DNA of 46,952 nt, taken from contig JACQVR010000003.1 of assembly GCA_016209705.1 (NCBI GenBank), positions 1 through 46,952 of the forward strand, in the 5' to 3' direction. Numbering within the stretch: the first letter of the stretch is position 1; the number at the start of each line of letters is the position of its first letter. This stretch comes from Planctomycetota bacterium. GTDB taxonomy: Bacteria; Planctomycetota; MHYJ01; JACPRB01. Positions 1 to 9,011 of this stretch are shown here, piece after piece. Under the pieces are notes generated by a model. The model did not search any database. It was not told where the DNA came from and worked only from the letters and a program-made list of their open reading frames with translations. Both the position numbers and the translations under genes were made by a program.

Positions 1-259
1 ATTGCGCTTCGTGTGTGTCGCGGACGGGACGCCGGCGGGTCGCGAGGAGGAGGCGAGATCGAAAGAGATCTGCCGACGACTCGCGACGTCGCGCGCCGAT
101 GCTTCCCGGCCCGCCCCTTCGGGGTGGCGGCGGGGAGGGCCCGTCTGCGGCGTCGCGCCTCCTCAGCGTATTTCTCCGTCAATACGCTTGCGTCGGCGCT
201 CCTTGCATCCGCGCCCTCCGTGCCGTCACCGCGGCCACGATGCCTGCTGAGATAGGGTC
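1..259. other. Left edge, no gene recognised
   Basis: I see no convincing coding region here. Short open frames exist on the plus strand, but they are Arg/Pro-rich and look like by-products of high G+C content. The stretch lies downstream of the minus-strand gene that ends at 260. No terminator with a clear T-tract is visible. Confidence 0.4.
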
Positions 260-1732
260 TTAGAGCCGAACGTCCAAGCCGACGACGGGGCCGGCCGCGT
301 CGAAATCCGCGTGGGTCTGCGCGCGCTGGCGGAGCACCTGGTCCTCGAACGTGCGGTACTTGGCGTAGATGCGCCGGTAGCCGAAGTTCGCGGAGACCCG
401 TTCCGACAGGTCGAGCTTCATTCCGATCCGCACATCCGTGAGCTGCGCGGTCTGACCGCCGATGTTGGCCGGGACGCTTTGAAGGACCTCGATGGTCAAA
501 CCTCCCGGCGAGAACGTCCATATTCCCACCGTGAGCCCCACCGCGGGCGCGCTCCAGCCCCGCTCGCCGTCCTGCATCTCGGCCAGTTGCGCTCCATCCA
601 CCTTCAGGCGGCCGTAGGTGTAATCGACCATCGCGCCCAGATGCAGGGCGCAGTCGAACCGGCTCTCGCGGGTAAATCCGGCCATCTTGTGGGAGAAACC
701 CGCGAAGAGGTGGGTCCAGGTGAACGTGAAGTCGTAGGCGGCTCCCGCGAGCGAAGCGTTCGCGCTGAAATCGGCGTCATCGCCCACCGTGCCGCCCTGG
801 CGCAGGCGCATCCCGACGAAGCTCACGCGGAAGGCGTCGCGGCGCGACAGAGGAAACTCCAGCAGAAGCTCGCCTCCGCGTTCCAGCGTGTCGCCTCCCA
901 GGACGTCTCCCACGTTCAGCTCGAACGGTCGTGTTTCGCCCACGAACCGCATGCTCAGGTATCCGCCGAGCATCCCGAAATAGAGAGAAGCGCCGGCTTC
1001 CACCGGCGGCAGCTCTTCCGGTCGAAATTGGGAAGGGACGCCCAGCCGCGGAAATCGCCGCTCCAGATCGAGCTCCCGCTCCAGCGCAAAAGGAATCGAA
1101 GACGGTGGAAATGATTTTCCGAATGCCGGCCGCTCCAGCCACTCCGCCGGGGGGGCGGAATCTTCGCGGGGCTTATCCGGAAGGGGTCGGGGCGGCGGAG
1201 GCGCTTCATCCTGAAAATGCGCAGCGCCACGGGGCTCGGCGGGCTCCACGAGGGCCGGCGGTTCAGGTCGTTCAGAGGCGCGGGCCAGCGGTCTCGGCGA
1301 CTCGACCAAACCGAGCGGTTCCGGCATTCGTCGCGGTTCGGAGTCGAGAGCGTGGAGCGCGAGGGCCGTCGAGGCGGGAGCCCGTCCTTCGGGGGCCAAG
1401 GCTGGGGTCGCCAGCGCCAAGAACGCCGCGATGGCGGCGCCCGCGAGCGCCACGAATGGGGCCTCTCTCCTCGCGGCCTGGCGCGCGCCGCGCTTCCACG
1501 GGGACTTCGCGCCCCGCGGACCGGACACGTGGCATGCGAGAAGATATCCCAGGATCCCGGTGATAAACGCGGTGATCAGCAACGCGACGGCGTGAACGGC
1601 CGCCCCAGCCGGATCCGCCGCCAACCTCAAGACGTGCAGCGCCGACAACGCGGCCGTGGCGGCGCCCGCAAGACCGATCAAGCACAGGCGCCGGAATGTC
1701 CAGACGCGATACGCGCTCTCTAGCTTTCTCAT
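260..1732 (-). CDS. Envelope protein: N-terminal TM helices, Pro-rich linker, C-terminal barrel-like domain
   Basis: The protein has 490 residues and no recognised function. Residues about 15-35, 45-65 and 92-112 are hydrophobic helices. Residues about 115-235 are rich in Pro, Glu and Arg and look disordered. From about 240 to the end there are alternating polar/hydrophobic strands with many Gly and aromatic residues (for example GASLYFGMLGGYLSM and FTFTWTHLFAGFSHKM), the texture of an outer-membrane beta-barrel. The start is ATG 1732, with AAGGAG about 10 bases upstream. It is transcribed away from the two-component genes. Helices plus a barrel in one chain is unusual. The alternative is a soluble beta-sandwich rather than a membrane barrel. 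Coding status is secure from length and start signal; the fold call is inference. Confidence 0.75.
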   Translation of the reverse strand: MRKLESAYRVWTFRRLCLIGLAGAATAALSALHVLRLAADPAGAAVHAVALLITAFITGILGYLLACHVSGPRGAKSPWKRGARQAARREAPFVALAGAAIAAFLALATPALAPEGRAPASTALALHALDSEPRRMPEPLGLVESPRPLARASERPEPPALVEPAEPRGAAHFQDEAPPPPRPLPDKPREDSAPPAEWLERPAFGKSFPPSSIPFALERELDLERRFPRLGVPSQFRPEELPPVEAGASLYFGMLGGYLSMRFVGETRPFELNVGDVLGGDTLERGGELLLEFPLSRRDAFRVSFVGMRLRQGGTVGDDADFSANASLAGAAYDFTFTWTHLFAGFSHKMAGFTRESRFDCALHLGAMVDYTYGRLKVDGAQLAEMQDGERGWSAPAVGLTVGIWTFSPGGLTIEVLQSVPANIGGQTAQLTDVRIGMKLDLSERVSANFGYRRIYAKYRTFEDQVLRQRAQTHADFDAAGPVVGLDVRL

Positions 1733-1820
1733 TCCGGGGCGCTCCTTCGGAAGGAGATGGTCCGGATCGTGGAGAAAGGGAGATGCGGCTGAGGGGTCTT
1801 ATCTCCGATATCTCCTACGT

Positions 1821-1854
1821 CTCGACATCTCCTTGAATATCTCGATACGCTCCT
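1821..1854. repeat. Dispersed intergenic repeat, copy A
   Basis: A 34-base block beginning CTCGACATCTCCTTGAATAT and ending in TACGCTCCT recurs at 11457-11490 with 31 of 34 bases identical. Its first half also recurs near 5412-5428. It lies in the gap between the divergent 260-1732 gene and the response regulator. No coding function is seen. Confidence 0.6.
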
Positions 1855-1956
1855 CGGAAGCGGGGTCCAGTGTATCCGGCCGCGGGAGGAAATCCAAGCG
1901 GGCGGCTGGTTTCATTTCGCCTGGAAACTCGCGAAGGCGCCGGGTTAAATGGCGTC

Positions 1957-2643
1957 GTGCGCATTCTGGTCGTCGAGGACGAAAAAAAACTCGCCGGCTT
2001 CATCAAGCGCGCGCTCGTCGAGGACGCGCACGCCGTGGATGTTTGCCATGACGGCGAAGAAGGCGCACACCTCGCTTCGACCGAATCCTACGACCTGCTC
2101 ATTCTCGACCTCCTGCTTCCGAAAAAGGACGGCTGGACGGTGCTTCGGGAATTCCGTGAGAAGAAGCGCGCCACGCCCGTCCTGATCCTTTCGGCGCGCG
2201 GGCAGGTCAAGGATCGGGTCAAAGGTCTGGACCTCGGCGCGGACGATTACCTCGCCAAGCCGTTCGCGCTGGATGAATTGAGGGCGCGCGTGCGCGCCTT
2301 GCTCCGGCGGGGGAGCGAAGCCTCGGCATCCACCCTCAAAGTGGCGGACGTGACGATGGACTTGCTGCGCCGCGAAGTCCATCGCGGCAAGGACGAAATC
2401 CGGCTGACACCGCGGGAGTACGCCCTCCTGGAATACCTGATGCGCCACCCCAACCGCGTGCTGACGCGGACGTCGATCGCCGAGCATGTGTGGGACTACA
2501 GCTTCGATTGGCAGAGCAACGTGGTGGACGTTTTCGTGAATTACCTGCGCCGGAAACTGGATGGAGACCGCCACCCGAAGCTGATCCACACGGTTCGGGG
2601 GGTCGGGTACATGATCAAGGAGCCTGATGCTGAAGTCCCTTAA
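1957..2643 (+). CDS. OmpR-family response regulator
   Basis: This is a 228-residue transcriptional regulator of a two-component system. The receiver domain (1-118) has the acidic pair E7/D8, the phospho-acceptor D51 in LILDLLLPKKDGW and the conserved K101 in YLAKPF. Residues about 130-225 form the winged-helix DNA-binding domain (LTPREYALLEYLMRHPN, then the VDVFVNYLRRKL recognition region). I chose the GTG at 1957 because it places VRILVVEDE at the N-terminus as in the family. An upstream ATG at 1870 would add 29 atypical residues. It overlaps the kinase gene by 17 bases, so the two are probably translationally coupled. The target genes are unknown. Confidence 0.93.
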   Translation: MRILVVEDEKKLAGFIKRALVEDAHAVDVCHDGEEGAHLASTESYDLLILDLLLPKKDGWTVLREFREKKRATPVLILSARGQVKDRVKGLDLGADDYLAKPFALDELRARVRALLRRGSEASASTLKVADVTMDLLRREVHRGKDEIRLTPREYALLEYLMRHPNRVLTRTSIAEHVWDYSFDWQSNVVDVFVNYLRRKLDGDRHPKLIHTVRGVGYMIKEPDAEVP

Positions 2644-4018
2644 GTCGCGGCTGACGCTGCTGTACGTCATCATCCTGGCGGTGATTCTGGCCGTTTTCGC
2701 CTCGTCCATCTACGTCGCGGCGCGCCTCGAGTTCCAAAGGGACTTCGACGAACTTCTCGATCGGGAGGCCCGCGTGTTCGCGGAACATGTCCTCGGCCGT
2801 TTCGAGGAGCTGGCGGGGGGGGACGCCTCTTCCGTCGAGGCCGCGGCGAGCGCGCTCGGAGCCGTGGCCGCGGTGTACGACGCGGAGGGGAACGCGTGGT
2901 GGCGGATGCCGGGCGCGGTGAGTTTCGAACGCCTCCGCCCCGCCGCGGCGTCCGAGACGATCCGTTCGCGGGTGGGCCGGACTTCGTTCCGTTTCAAGGT
3001 GCGATCCGTGGAGGACCGTCGCGGCCGCGCCGCCTGGGTGGCGTTCGGACTGGACGAAGCGCCGTTCGAGCGCCGGCTGCGCCGCCTGCTGTATTATTTC
3101 GCCCTGTTCATTCCGGCGATGCTCCTGGTCGCGGGGTACGTGGGTCGGATCTTCGTCCGCGGGGCGCTCTCGCCGGTCGACGAACTTCGCCTACAGGCGG
3201 AACAGATCCAGCGATCGAATCTGTCGCAGCGCGTTCCCGTCCCTCCGACGAAAGGCGAAATCCGCGACCTGGCCATCACGCTGAATGACATGCTGGCGCG
3301 GCTGGAGCGGGTGTTCGAGCAGGTGACCGCGTTCACGGCCAACGCCTCCCACGAGCTGAAGACTCCGCTGGCCAACCTGCGCACGGAGATCGAGCTGGCG
3401 CTCGAAGGCGAGTCGGACGCGGCCGCCTATCAGGCGTTGCTGGCCAGCGTGGCCGAGGAAGTCTCGCGCATGACGCGCATCGTGGACAATCTGCTCCTGC
3501 TGGCGCAGCTTGACAGCAAGCAGGCCGCGCTGCGCCAGGAAACGGTGGACCTGTCTCACGTGACGCAAGAGGCGCTGGGAGACGCGCAGATTCTGGGCGA
3601 GGCGCACGGGGTTCGCGTCCGGGCGGGATTGATCGCTCCCCACGTGCGTGTTCGAGGCGATACGGTGATGCTGCGGCGAGTGATCCTCAACCTGCTGGAA
3701 AACGGAGTCAAGTACAACCACCCGGGAGGCGAAGTGAAGATCTCCGTGTGGCGGGAAGACGCGACGGCCAGGATCGAGGTGACGGACACCGGGGTGGGAA
3801 TTCCCGTGGAAAGCGTGCCCCACCTGTTCGATCGATTCTATCGGGTGGATCGCGGGCGCGGGCGGCCCTCGGGAGATCGGGTGGGAGGTCACGGGCTGGG
3901 GCTGTCGATCAGCAAGTCCCTCGTGGAGGCGCACGGAGGGAAGATCGAGATGACGTCGAAGGAGGGCGTGGGCACGACGGTCCACGTCACGCTTCCGGCC
4001 GCGCGCGAGGGGAAATGA
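2627..4018 (+). CDS. Sensor histidine kinase (HAMP-HisKA-HATPase)
   Basis: A 463-residue inner-membrane kinase, partner of the overlapping response regulator. TM1 is at about 11-32. A sensor loop of about 120 residues lies outside the membrane, TM2 is at about 154-175, and HAMP follows to about 230. The H-box SHELKTP gives phospho-His242. The N-box is NLLENGVKYN (355-364), G1 is DTGVGIP (387-393), the F-box is FDRFYRVD and G2 is GHGLGLSI (421-428). The layout matches CusS/PhoR-type kinases, with no PAS domain between HAMP and HisKA. The stimulus cannot be read from the loop. The gene starts inside the regulator and is followed directly by the aminotransferase. Confidence 0.94.
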   Translation: MLKSLKSRLTLLYVIILAVILAVFASSIYVAARLEFQRDFDELLDREARVFAEHVLGRFEELAGGDASSVEAAASALGAVAAVYDAEGNAWWRMPGAVSFERLRPAAASETIRSRVGRTSFRFKVRSVEDRRGRAAWVAFGLDEAPFERRLRRLLYYFALFIPAMLLVAGYVGRIFVRGALSPVDELRLQAEQIQRSNLSQRVPVPPTKGEIRDLAITLNDMLARLERVFEQVTAFTANASHELKTPLANLRTEIELALEGESDAAAYQALLASVAEEVSRMTRIVDNLLLLAQLDSKQAALRQETVDLSHVTQEALGDAQILGEAHGVRVRAGLIAPHVRVRGDTVMLRRVILNLLENGVKYNHPGGEVKISVWREDATARIEVTDTGVGIPVESVPHLFDRFYRVDRGRGRPSGDRVGGHGLGLSISKSLVEAHGGKIEMTSKEGVGTTVHVTLPAAREGK

Positions 4019-4071
4019 AGAGGACATATTTCGTTGAAGCGATGCGCTCCTTTCCCTACAGTGTCCGCACC

Positions 4072-5292
4072 ATGACCCCTTCCGCGATGAAAGAACGCTC
4101 GCCGATCTCCCGCCGCGCGCGGGCGGTCGAGGAATCCGTCACCCTGGCCATGACCGAGCGCGCCGCTCGGCTTCGGGCGGAAGGCATGGAGGTTCTCTCG
4201 TTCAGCGCCGGCGAACCCGACTTCGAGACGCCGGAGCACATCAAACAGGCGGCGGTGGAAGCGATGGCCAAAGGTTATACCCGATACACGCCGTCCTCCG
4301 GTATTCCCGCGCTCCGCAAAGCGGTCGCCGCGAAGTTTCGCCGCGACAACGGGTTGGACTACGAACCGGCGCAGGTCGTGATTTCCTGCGGTGCCAAGCA
4401 CGCCATTTTCAACGCGTTCCTCGCCCTCCTGGATCCGCGGGACGAGGTGCTCATTCCGTCCCCCTACTGGACCAGCTATCCCGAGATGGTCAAGTCCACC
4501 GGCGCCAAGCCGGTGCTGGTTCGCGGTTCCGAGGAGGCCTCCTTCAAGGTCGCCGCCAAAGATCTCGAAGCGGCCGTGACGCCGAAGACCAAGCTGCTCA
4601 TTCACTGTAGCCCCGTCAATCCGACGGGCGCCGTGTACTCGCGCGCGGAGCTCGAGGCGATCGCCAAGGTGGCCGTGGAGCGCGGCCTGTGGGTCATCTC
4701 GGACGAGGTGTACGAGAAGATCGTCTACGGCTCGACCCCTCACATCTCGATCGCCTCGCTGGGTCCCGAAATCCGGGAGCGCACCGTCACCGTCAATAGC
4801 TGCTCGAAGACGTACTCCATGACCGGATGGCGGATCGGCTATTCGGCCGGTCCCCCGGAGATCATGGAAGCCGTGGCCAAGATCCAGAGCCAATCGACGT
4901 CGAATCCGAACTCCATCGCTCAATACGCCGCGGTGGCGGCGTTCGAAGGAGACCAATCGTTCGTCGCGGGTTGGGTCGCCGAATACTCGCGCCGGCGGGA
5001 CGTCATCGTCCAGAGGCTTCAAGCCATTCCCGGCCTCTCCCTGTCGGTTCCCGAAGGAGCGTTTTACGCGTTCCCTCGCGTGAGCGCCCTGTTCGGGCGG
5101 CGCCACGGCAAGAAGAAGATCCGGAATTCTGCGGGCATGGCGGATCTGCTGCTGGACGAGGGTCACGTCGCCGTCGTTCCCGGCGAAGGGTTCGGCAGCG
5201 ACGCGCATATCCGCCTGTCGTACGCCACGTCGATGGATTGCATCCAGAAGGGCATGGATCGTTTGGAAGAGGTGGTTCGGTCCTTGGCGTAG
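4072..5292 (+). CDS. Class I/II pyridoxal-phosphate aminotransferase (aspartate type)
   Basis: The product is an aspartate-aminotransferase-like enzyme of the fold-type I family (406 residues from this start). The N-terminal LSFSAGEPDFETPEHI and YTRYTPSSGIPALRKAV are typical of subgroup I-gamma enzymes. HCSPVNPTGAVYS and VISDEVYEKIVYG supply the PLP-contact Asn, Asp and Tyr, and SKTYSMTGWRIGY carries the Schiff-base Lys (about residue 246). RLSYATS near the C-terminus holds the carboxylate-binding Arg. The likely reaction is transamination between aspartate or a related acid and 2-oxoglutarate. The start is uncertain: ATGs at 4015 (overlapping the kinase stop), 4042, 4072 and 4087 are all in frame, and none after 4015 has a good ribosome-binding site. 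Family alignment favours 4072 or 4087. Confidence 0.92.
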   Translation: MTPSAMKERSPISRRARAVEESVTLAMTERAARLRAEGMEVLSFSAGEPDFETPEHIKQAAVEAMAKGYTRYTPSSGIPALRKAVAAKFRRDNGLDYEPAQVVISCGAKHAIFNAFLALLDPRDEVLIPSPYWTSYPEMVKSTGAKPVLVRGSEEASFKVAAKDLEAAVTPKTKLLIHCSPVNPTGAVYSRAELEAIAKVAVERGLWVISDEVYEKIVYGSTPHISIASLGPEIRERTVTVNSCSKTYSMTGWRIGYSAGPPEIMEAVAKIQSQSTSNPNSIAQYAAVAAFEGDQSFVAGWVAEYSRRRDVIVQRLQAIPGLSLSVPEGAFYAFPRVSALFGRRHGKKKIRNSAGMADLLLDEGHVAVVPGEGFGSDAHIRLSYATSMDCIQKGMDRLEEVVRSLA

Positions 5293-5411
5293 ACGAGGGC
5301 GCGGAGGAGACGCCCTTCGATCCGGCTCGGGGCAGGGAGGCACAGAGAAGATTTTTGGAGATAAGAGATCGGGAGATGTACGAAGAGGATTCCTAAAAAA
5401 CATCTCCCTAT

Positions 5412-5480
5412 CTCCACATCTCCTTGAAAAGATTTTCTCCGTGTCTCGGTGCCTTCGTGGTTATTTTCCTCCGTGAATTC
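5412..5480. repeat. Intergenic repeat remnants, copy C
   Basis: Bases 5412-5428 match the first half of the repeat found at 1821 and 11457. They continue into TTTTCTCCGTGTCTCGGTGC and CTTCGTGG, a pattern often seen between genes of environmental bacteria. It lies just before recO. Bases 5350-5410 also carry facing GGAGAT and ATCTCC words that could pair. Confidence 0.45.
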
Positions 5481-5500
5481 CGCACTCTTCGGGATCTCCC

Positions 5501-6265
5501 ATGGGCCGCCGGCACGAGAAATCCCTCGCCCTTTCCCTCCGGACGTTCGACTATAGCGAGACCAGCCAGGTGGTCCATCTCTATGCCCGGGAGCTGGGAA
5601 AAATTCACTGCATCGCGAAAGGCTCCAAGCGCCGCAAGAGCGCGTTTCACGGTCCTTTCGATGTGCTCTGCCTGTACGAAATCACCCGACTGGAAAAGGA
5701 GCCCGGCGCGCTGGACTTGCTGACGGGCGCCGAGACGCTGAAAGACTACCGCGGGGTTCGCGAAAGCTACGCGCGGTTCGCCGCGGCCAGCTACGTCGCG
5801 GACCTGGTGGACGAGTTCACCCCGGAAGCGCAGCCGCAGCCGGAATTGTTCGACGCGCTTCGCCGGACACTGGACCGTCTCAACGAAGGCGCTCCGGTGG
5901 CGCAAGAGGTGTTCGGCTTCGAGGCGGCGTTCCTGCGCGAACTGGGGCATTTTCCCCGCACCGACGCCTGCGGCGCGTGCCGCAAGCCCCCCTCCGGATC
6001 TGATCTTTGGTTTAGCGTGCGCGACGGCGGAGTCTTCTGCGCGAGCTGTTCCCCTCGCGATCCGAACCGGATCCTGACCCGGCGCGTCGTGATCGACGCG
6101 CTTCAGGCCTTTCGCCACGGAAGGCCGTTCCCCATGGCCGTCACCGCGGGAATCGCCGACGACCTCCGGCGGCTGCTGGACGCCCACCTCCGGTACGTCT
6201 TCGACCGCGAACCGAAATCCGCCCGCTTCATGCGCCAGGCGTTGCTGGCTGCTGAAGGCCGATAG
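5501..6265 (+). CDS. recO: DNA repair protein RecO
   Basis: A 254-residue RecO, the RecFOR mediator that helps load RecA onto SSB-coated single-stranded DNA. The N-terminal OB fold is recognisable from EKSLALSLRTFDYSETSQVV and KGSKRRKSAFHGPFDVL (about residues 6-80). The helical region carries LLTGAETLKDYRG and FGFEAAFLRELGHFP. A four-cysteine zinc module follows, DACGACRKP with FCASCSPRD, at about 153-186. The length matches the family. ATG 5501 begins MGRRHEKSLAL as expected; the ribosome-binding site is weak. It stands alone between an intergenic repeat region and the MgtC-like gene. Confidence 0.93.
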   Translation: MGRRHEKSLALSLRTFDYSETSQVVHLYARELGKIHCIAKGSKRRKSAFHGPFDVLCLYEITRLEKEPGALDLLTGAETLKDYRGVRESYARFAAASYVADLVDEFTPEAQPQPELFDALRRTLDRLNEGAPVAQEVFGFEAAFLRELGHFPRTDACGACRKPPSGSDLWFSVRDGGVFCASCSPRDPNRILTRRVVIDALQAFRHGRPFPMAVTAGIADDLRRLLDAHLRYVFDREPKSARFMRQALLAAEGR

Positions 6266-6311
6266 CTGAGAGCTGATCGCTTCTTTGGGACATGCCGAAT
6301 CCTTCATGCCC

Positions 6312-6317
6312 TATAAT
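6312..6317 (+). promoter_or_regulatory. Possible -10 box for a leaderless transcript
   Basis: A perfect TATAAT lies 8 bases before the ATG at 6326. Transcription would then begin at or next to the start codon, giving a leaderless or near-leaderless mRNA. No good -35 hexamer is visible at 16-18 bases. A G-run (6318-6323) could also act as a weak ribosome-binding site. Confidence 0.3.
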
Positions 6318-6325
6318 GGGGGGTG

Positions 6326-7624
6326 ATGAACGAGTACGAGCTGTTCATCTCCCTGGCCGTTTCGCTGGGGGTCGGCTTGCTCATCGGATTGCAGCGCGAG
6401 CAGCAGGCCATGGAGGAGCACGGCGACAAGAAGCTCTTCCTGGGCGGCATCCGCACGTTCCCCTTGTACGCGCTCGTCGGGTCGCTTTCGATGCTCCTGG
6501 GCCGCCAGGTCGGTTCTTGGGCGGTCGGCGTGGGATTCGTGGCGCTGATGGCGCCGCTGGTCGTGTCGTACGCGGACGACGTCGCCAAAGGGCGCGATCG
6601 GGGGCTTACCACCAAAACGGCGTTCGCCGTCACGTTCCTGCTCGGCGTGCTCGCCCAGACCGAGGGGTTGATCGAACCGCTCAAGAACAGGCTGCTCCTG
6701 GTGGCGGCCATCGGGGTCGTGGTGACGACGTTGTTGTCGCTGAAACGGCCGCTGCACGAGCTGGTGACCAAAGTCTCCCATGAGGACATCTACGCGACGG
6801 TGAAGTTCCTGGTCGTGGCGGTCGTCGCGCTTCCGCTCCTGCCGGATGAGGCGTACGGCCCCTTGAAGGCGCTGAATCCGTTTCACATCGGCTTGATGAT
6901 CACGCTCATCGCCGGCATCAGCTTCGTCGGGTATGTGGCGTTTCGCGTGTGGGGGGCGGGCAAGGGATTGGGCATGACAGGGCTGCTGGGCGGGTTGGTT
7001 TCGTCCACGGCCGTGACGCTGTCGTTCTCCGAGCGCTCGCGCCGGGAGCCGCAGGTGGTCGAGGCGTGCGCGCTGGGGGTCGTGCTGGCGTCGACGGTCA
7101 TGTTCGTTCGAATCGTGGCCATGGTGGCCGTGGTCTATCCGGAGCTGGTGCCGGCGATCCTGCCGTCCATGAGCGGTTCCACGCTTGGAGGCGTGTTGGC
7201 GGCGGGTTTGCTCTACCGCAAGAGCCGCCAAGCGGAGGTCCGTCCGGAAGAGGTCAAGCTGACGAACCCGTTCGAGTTGAACGCGGCGATCAAGTTCGGT
7301 CTCCTGTTCGGAGTGGTGCTCTTGGTTTCCAAGGCGGCCCGCTCTTATCTGGGGTCGGGAGGGATTTACTTGGCCAGCGCGCTGGCGGGCACGACCAGCA
7401 CGGACGCCGTTACGTTGTCGGTCGCGGACATGGCCAAGGAGGGCTTGCCGCACACGACGGCGGCGGTGGCGATTCTGCTGGCGGCGGCGGCCGCCATGCT
7501 GATCAAGGGGCTCCTGGCGGCGTTCCTGGGCAGTCCCGGCTTTCGAGGACGCGTCGTCTTCTCTTTCCTGGTCATGATCGGCGCGGGCACGGCCGGGCTG
7601 GCATGGCTGGGGATTTGGAGGTGA
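6326..7624 (+). CDS. MgtC/SapB-DUF4010 family membrane protein
   Basis: A 432-residue polytopic membrane protein. The N-terminal third is MgtC-like (VSLGVGLLIGLQREQ, then GGIRTFPLYALVGSLSMLLG). The C-terminal part is the DUF4010-type bundle (GLGMTGLLGGLVSSTAVTLS and LASALAGTTSTDAVTLSVAD). About a dozen hydrophobic segments are visible. MgtC-type proteins are linked to survival in low magnesium and to modulation of F-ATPase or transport, but the two-domain version has no proven reaction. I chose ATG 6326; an in-frame GTG at 6323 is equally possible. The next gene converges, about 155 bases away. Confidence 0.88.
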   Translation: MNEYELFISLAVSLGVGLLIGLQREQQAMEEHGDKKLFLGGIRTFPLYALVGSLSMLLGRQVGSWAVGVGFVALMAPLVVSYADDVAKGRDRGLTTKTAFAVTFLLGVLAQTEGLIEPLKNRLLLVAAIGVVVTTLLSLKRPLHELVTKVSHEDIYATVKFLVVAVVALPLLPDEAYGPLKALNPFHIGLMITLIAGISFVGYVAFRVWGAGKGLGMTGLLGGLVSSTAVTLSFSERSRREPQVVEACALGVVLASTVMFVRIVAMVAVVYPELVPAILPSMSGSTLGGVLAAGLLYRKSRQAEVRPEEVKLTNPFELNAAIKFGLLFGVVLLVSKAARSYLGSGGIYLASALAGTTSTDAVTLSVADMAKEGLPHTTAAVAILLAAAAAMLIKGLLAAFLGSPGFRGRVVFSFLVMIGAGTAGLAWLGIWR

Positions 7625-7779
7625 CGATCCATGAAAAGAATGGCGGGCGCGATCTCTTGTGGAAAGCTTTTGACCGCCACCAAATCACCAAAGAGGCGCC
7701 GGGGAGCTGTCTGACGGCGCTTCCGCGTTTTGGCGGTTCGTCCAAGACGTGGAGGAATCATCCCCTGACGGATCTTCAT

Positions 7780-8901
7780 TCACCGGCCCGCCGCCGCCCG
7801 CCACTTCTTGAGGATCTCTTCGCGCCGCTCGGGCTCGGCGGGGATGTCTACCTTGGTCTTGTCCGTCTGGGCGGTCAGCCGGGCCGCGGCGAAATCGCAC
7901 ATCCTCGCCCGGGGCAATCCGTCCGTCCGCACCGAGCGCTCATCCTCCAGGAGGGATCGGACCGCTTTCGGATCCAGCTCGTGCGGGCTGCCCCACAGGA
8001 TCCGAGCCGCCAGCGTTTCATCCGGGCTGGCCAGCAGCGCCTCGTGGATGCGCCGGCCCTTGACCGCGTCGAAGTCCGGCCGCGCCGCCGCGGCCGCGAT
8101 GAATCCTCGAGCCGGGAAGACTTCGCCGGCTTGCTTGTTCAGGAAATCGTCCAGCTCGGCGAGCGTCATCACCCGCACCATGGCTTCCGCGGACTCCGCA
8201 GTGCTCGCCGGGCCCATGGCCAGCCGATGCGCCGTGAGCTGGACCCGCAGCCGGAACCGCTCTTCCTCGCGGGGCAAGGCCGGCGCTTGCGCGGAACAGT
8301 CCCAGATCTTCCCGAGCGCGCGCAGCGCCGCGCCGTCCCCGTCGGTGCTGAAGAAATAATCCATGATGTCCGGCGTGGCTTCACGCGCGCCGCATGCGCT
8401 CATGGCGCCCAGCGCGACGCCCGCGACGTCTTTCCGCCGGGGATCCAGGAGCGTCTTGGCATGGCGGGCGAGCAGCGGCCGAGCTTCGGCGAGCCGCGAT
8501 TCCCGCAGAAGCAAGAGCACCCGCATGCGTTTCGTCGCGTCTTGCGAAGCGAGGGCGTTTTCGATCCAGGGTTCTTCCGAGGGGCCGATCAGCCGCGCGG
8601 CGGCCAGGATGGCGGCCAGCGCGGGCGCCGAATCTTCCCGTTCGATGACCTTCAGGAGCGCGTCCAGGTGTTTCTTGCCGGCGTGTTCGGCCAGGTAGAT
8701 GCAGTCTTTCTCGGCTTCTTCAGGCGTTTTCCACGGCCGGTTCTCGCGGATGGCGCGGGCGATTTCATCCGCGCGCGTCGAAGACGTCTCTTCCTGGCGC
8801 GGAGCGGGAGCGGAGCATGCGGCGGGCAGAGCGAGCAGCAGCGCGGCGGGCCAGGCGTTCATCATGGCGACGAAGATGATACGGATCGTGAAGGCGCGCA
8901 T
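7780..8901 (-). CDS. Putative lipoprotein with HEAT-like helical repeats
   Basis: The protein has about 373 residues. The N-terminus is a lipoprotein signal: Arg at positions 2 and 7, a hydrophobic stretch, then the lipobox LPAAC followed by SAPAP. The rest is Ala/Leu/Glu/Arg-rich amphipathic helices in repeated pairs (for example SAPALAAILAAARLIG, then SQDATKRMRVLLLLRES), which resemble HEAT or Armadillo repeats. I see no catalytic motif. It is probably an envelope-anchored scaffold. The start is uncertain: ATG 8901 gives a positively charged n-region, ATG 8865 is shorter, and a TTG at 8922 is less likely. None has a strong ribosome-binding site. Confidence 0.75.
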   Translation of the reverse strand: MRAFTIRIIFVAMMNAWPAALLLALPAACSAPAPRQEETSSTRADEIARAIRENRPWKTPEEAEKDCIYLAEHAGKKHLDALLKVIEREDSAPALAAILAAARLIGPSEEPWIENALASQDATKRMRVLLLLRESRLAEARPLLARHAKTLLDPRRKDVAGVALGAMSACGAREATPDIMDYFFSTDGDGAALRALGKIWDCSAQAPALPREEERFRLRVQLTAHRLAMGPASTAESAEAMVRVMTLAELDDFLNKQAGEVFPARGFIAAAAARPDFDAVKGRRIHEALLASPDETLAARILWGSPHELDPKAVRSLLEDERSVRTDGLPRARMCDFAAARLTAQTDKTKVDIPAEPERREEILKKWRAAAGR

Positions 8902-9011
8902 GAGGAGGTCCGAGTCGTTCAAGGCGATGGACTCCCAGCGCGGCGAGAAACCGCTCGGGAAGGATTGAGTTGCGGCTTCGCCGCGCTGGGGACTATGGAC
9001 GAGGGACTTTT

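Noticed and set aside
311..1114. Plus-strand 267-codon frame opposite the 490-residue envelope protein
   Set aside because: His/Arg/Glu-rich composition without family motifs; the minus-strand gene has a ribosome-binding site and structured domains.
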